Assembly: GCA_020634395.1 (NCBI GenBank)
Contig: JACKBU010000033.1
Coordinates: 1-39,857, forward strand
Length of the DNA: 39,857 bases
Reading direction: 5' to 3'
Source: Ardenticatenaceae bacterium
Lineage (GTDB): Bacteria; Chloroflexota; Anaerolineae; Promineifilales; Promineifilaceae
Part shown: positions 38,981 to 39,857 of the stretch, in pieces
How the letters are laid out: each line of letters starts with the position of its first letter
Position numbering within the stretch: position 1 is the first letter of the stretch
The notes under the pieces: generated by a model
Database searches by the model: none
The model's input: the letters and a program-made list of their open reading frames with translations, nothing else
Told to the model about the DNA's origin: nothing
Made by a program: the position numbers and the translations under genes

Positions 38981-39667
38981 TTATTGCCGCTGCTTTACCG
39001 TGCCCACGCCATTAATTTTCTGCGTCACCGTGGGATTGCCAATGTATTCCACTCCGCCCAGCCCGTCGATGGTCACGTCCAGCGTATCGCTGACCTGGAC
39101 GACGGCCATCCCGGCGCCGCTGCTGTGAATGGTCGTCTCCTGGCTGGACAGATTCTCGCCATTGTAGTTGCCCGCGCCGTTGATCTCCACGGTTTGCGTC
39201 GTCGTCTGGCCATCGACGGTTACACTGCCGGCCCCTGGAATCTTTACCTGCCACTTGTCGGTGGACAGATTGTGGACGTCCATGCTGCCGGCCCCGGCCA
39301 CTTCCACCATATTGAGCGCTTTTGCCGAAATCTGGTAAGACAGTTCGGTCACGTCGGTGAAAAGGACCTTCTCCGTGGTGGCGATCACCAGAGTGCCGCC
39401 GCGCACTTCGGTGGTGATGTACGGCAGGAAATTATCATCGGCGGTGATGGTGAGGGTTTCGCTGCCGTTTTGGTCGATGACCACCTGGCCGAACCCTTGC
39501 AGGGAAACGGCCGTAAACCCACTCACCTCCCGCGTTTCCGTCTGGACATTGCCCGAACCGGCCACTGTCTTATCCACGGCTGTGCCCACGGCCGTGCCCA
39601 CAGCCTGGCAGCCGGCCAACAAACCAACCAAAAACATGATGCCCAATACACGAGTTAGAATTTTCAT
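38981..39667 (-). CDS. DUF2807 (GIN-domain) lipoprotein
   Basis: A protein of 228 residues with a lipoprotein signal (MKILTRVLGIMFLVGLLAGC, lipobox LAGC with Cys20). A short linker (AVGTAVGTAVDKTVAGSGNV) follows, then the beta-helical GIN domain: FTAVSLQGFGQVVIDQNGSETLTITADDNFLPYITTEVRGGTLVI in two parts, and GAGSMDVHNL, GAGSVTVDGQ, GAGNYNGENL, SSGAGMAVVQV as repeating G-x-G strands. The family is surface-exposed and of unknown function. GGAGGTG precedes the ATG. It begins 31 bases after the FtsX-like permease and is probably co-transcribed with it. Confidence 0.87.
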   Translation of the reverse strand: MKILTRVLGIMFLVGLLAGCQAVGTAVGTAVDKTVAGSGNVQTETREVSGFTAVSLQGFGQVVIDQNGSETLTITADDNFLPYITTEVRGGTLVIATTEKVLFTDVTELSYQISAKALNMVEVAGAGSMDVHNLSTDKWQVKIPGAGSVTVDGQTTTQTVEINGAGNYNGENLSSQETTIHSSGAGMAVVQVSDTLDVTIDGLGGVEYIGNPTVTQKINGVGTVKQRQ

Positions 39668-39698
39668 GACACCTCCAATCTTTTATGTAAATTTCCAA

Positions 39699-39857
39699 TT
39701 ATTCGTAAGCCAACACGTCGCGCACCGTCAGGCGCACCGCGCTGCGCGCCGGCAGCAAGCTCGCCAGCGCCGACAAAAACAGCACGACAATCAACCAGAT
39801 CCACAATCCCTGCGCCGAAAAGAAAAAGCGCAGCGGCACATTCAACATCGCCACGCC
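39699..39857 (-). CDS. ABC transporter permease, FtsX/MacB-like (C-terminal end only)
   Basis: The reading frame enters at the right edge and ends at TAA (39699-39701), giving 52 residues. LWIWLIVVLFLSALASLLPARSA followed by RLTVRDVLAYE is the last membrane helix and the conserved cytoplasmic end (PARxAxRLxxxDxLxYE) of MacB/FtsX-type permeases. The rest lies outside the window, so the partner ATPase and substrate cannot be seen. Confidence 0.8.
   Translation of the reverse strand, partial: GVAMLNVPLRFFFSAQGLWIWLIVVLFLSALASLLPARSAVRLTVRDVLAYE

Larger units (their letters stand above)
289..39595. repeat. Highly iterated palindrome ACGGCCGT, about 95 dispersed copies
   Basis: ACGGCCGT is its own reverse complement. 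By eye I count about 95 copies from 289-296 to 39588-39595, in genes on both strands and in intergenic DNA. About one copy would be expected at roughly 60% GC. Many copies extend to AACGGCCGTT. Inside genes it is read mainly as Thr-Ala-Val, Asn/Asp-Gly-Arg or Arg-Pro-Phe/Ser, often in tails, loops and linkers. It is not a tandem array. The nearest known parallel is HIP1 (GCGATCGC) of cyanobacteria. Confidence 0.9.

Noticed and set aside
1..39857. CRISPR array
   Set aside because: No regularly spaced identical repeats with unique spacers; the ACGGCCGT copies are irregular and far apart.
1..39857. tRNA, rRNA, prophage or insertion sequence
   Set aside because: No cloverleaf with a usable anticodon arm, no transposase, integrase or phage structural gene was recognised on either strand.

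Overview
The window reads as one contiguous piece of a GC-rich bacterial chromosome, most likely from a filamentous or anaerobic member of the Chloroflexota (Anaerolineae and relatives). This rests on gene content: a LysW-type lysine pathway, a many-domain DUF4397 surface protein, a zinc-ribbon/LysM protein with Pro/Thr linkers, a cytochrome bc complex with a tri-haem c subunit and an AAWY-type Qo motif, and a DeoR-NosL regulator. There is no rRNA, tRNA, CRISPR array, insertion sequence or phage gene that I can see. It looks like ordinary chromosome with short operons separated by hairpin repeats.

Layout. 1-2907: lysW-lysX-lysY on the minus strand, behind a 5' region holding a consensus promoter, two lysine-codon-rich mini-ORFs and two intrinsic terminators. 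2978-4109: a DUF3307 membrane protein and a zincin-like metallopeptidase. 4119-7860 (minus): VOC protein, unknown membrane protein, double-hotdog thioesterase and AspT-type antiporter, probably one operon. 8042-11051: an MscS channel and a secreted protein of six DUF4397 domains. 11287-15238: Dus, a GT1 glycosyltransferase, a GNAT acetyltransferase and PyrF. 15289-18808 (minus): cytochrome b, Rieske protein and tri-haem cytochrome c, a quinol-oxidising bc complex. 19000-23493: RarD, then a DeoR-NosL / YtkA-FixH-like lipoprotein / polyferredoxin operon that looks copper-related, then a DUF1295 membrane protein. 23543-27489 (minus): P450, GNAT, UvrB. 27700-32009 (minus): a four-subunit 2-oxoacid:ferredoxin oxidoreductase with an aminotransferase between its beta and gamma genes. 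32452-38199: OsmC, a small zinc ribbon, an ATP-cone/uridine-kinase fusion, an Fsr-like MFS transporter, an MBL-fold hydrolase and a LysM protein. 38224-39857 (minus): a LysE-type exporter, a DUF2807 lipoprotein and the end of an FtsX-like permease.

Two layers of structure go beyond gene calling. First, the 8-base palindrome ACGGCCGT occurs about 95 times by eye, roughly once per 420 bases against about one expected, inside genes and between them. It behaves like the cyanobacterial HIP1 element. Second, several families of intergenic hairpin repeats are present; one copy is translated as the C-terminal tail of LysX.

The best candidate for an undescribed system is the lysW leader. Its order is promoter, Lys-rich mini-ORF, terminator, unstructured CA-rich linker, second Lys-rich mini-ORF, second terminator with the same U-tail, then lysW. 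This is what tandem ribosome-mediated attenuation of lysine synthesis would look like. The second candidate is the DeoR-NosL operon as a copper-sensing and copper-handling module. Starts were chosen from ribosome binding sites where visible. Functions are from motif recognition, without database searches.
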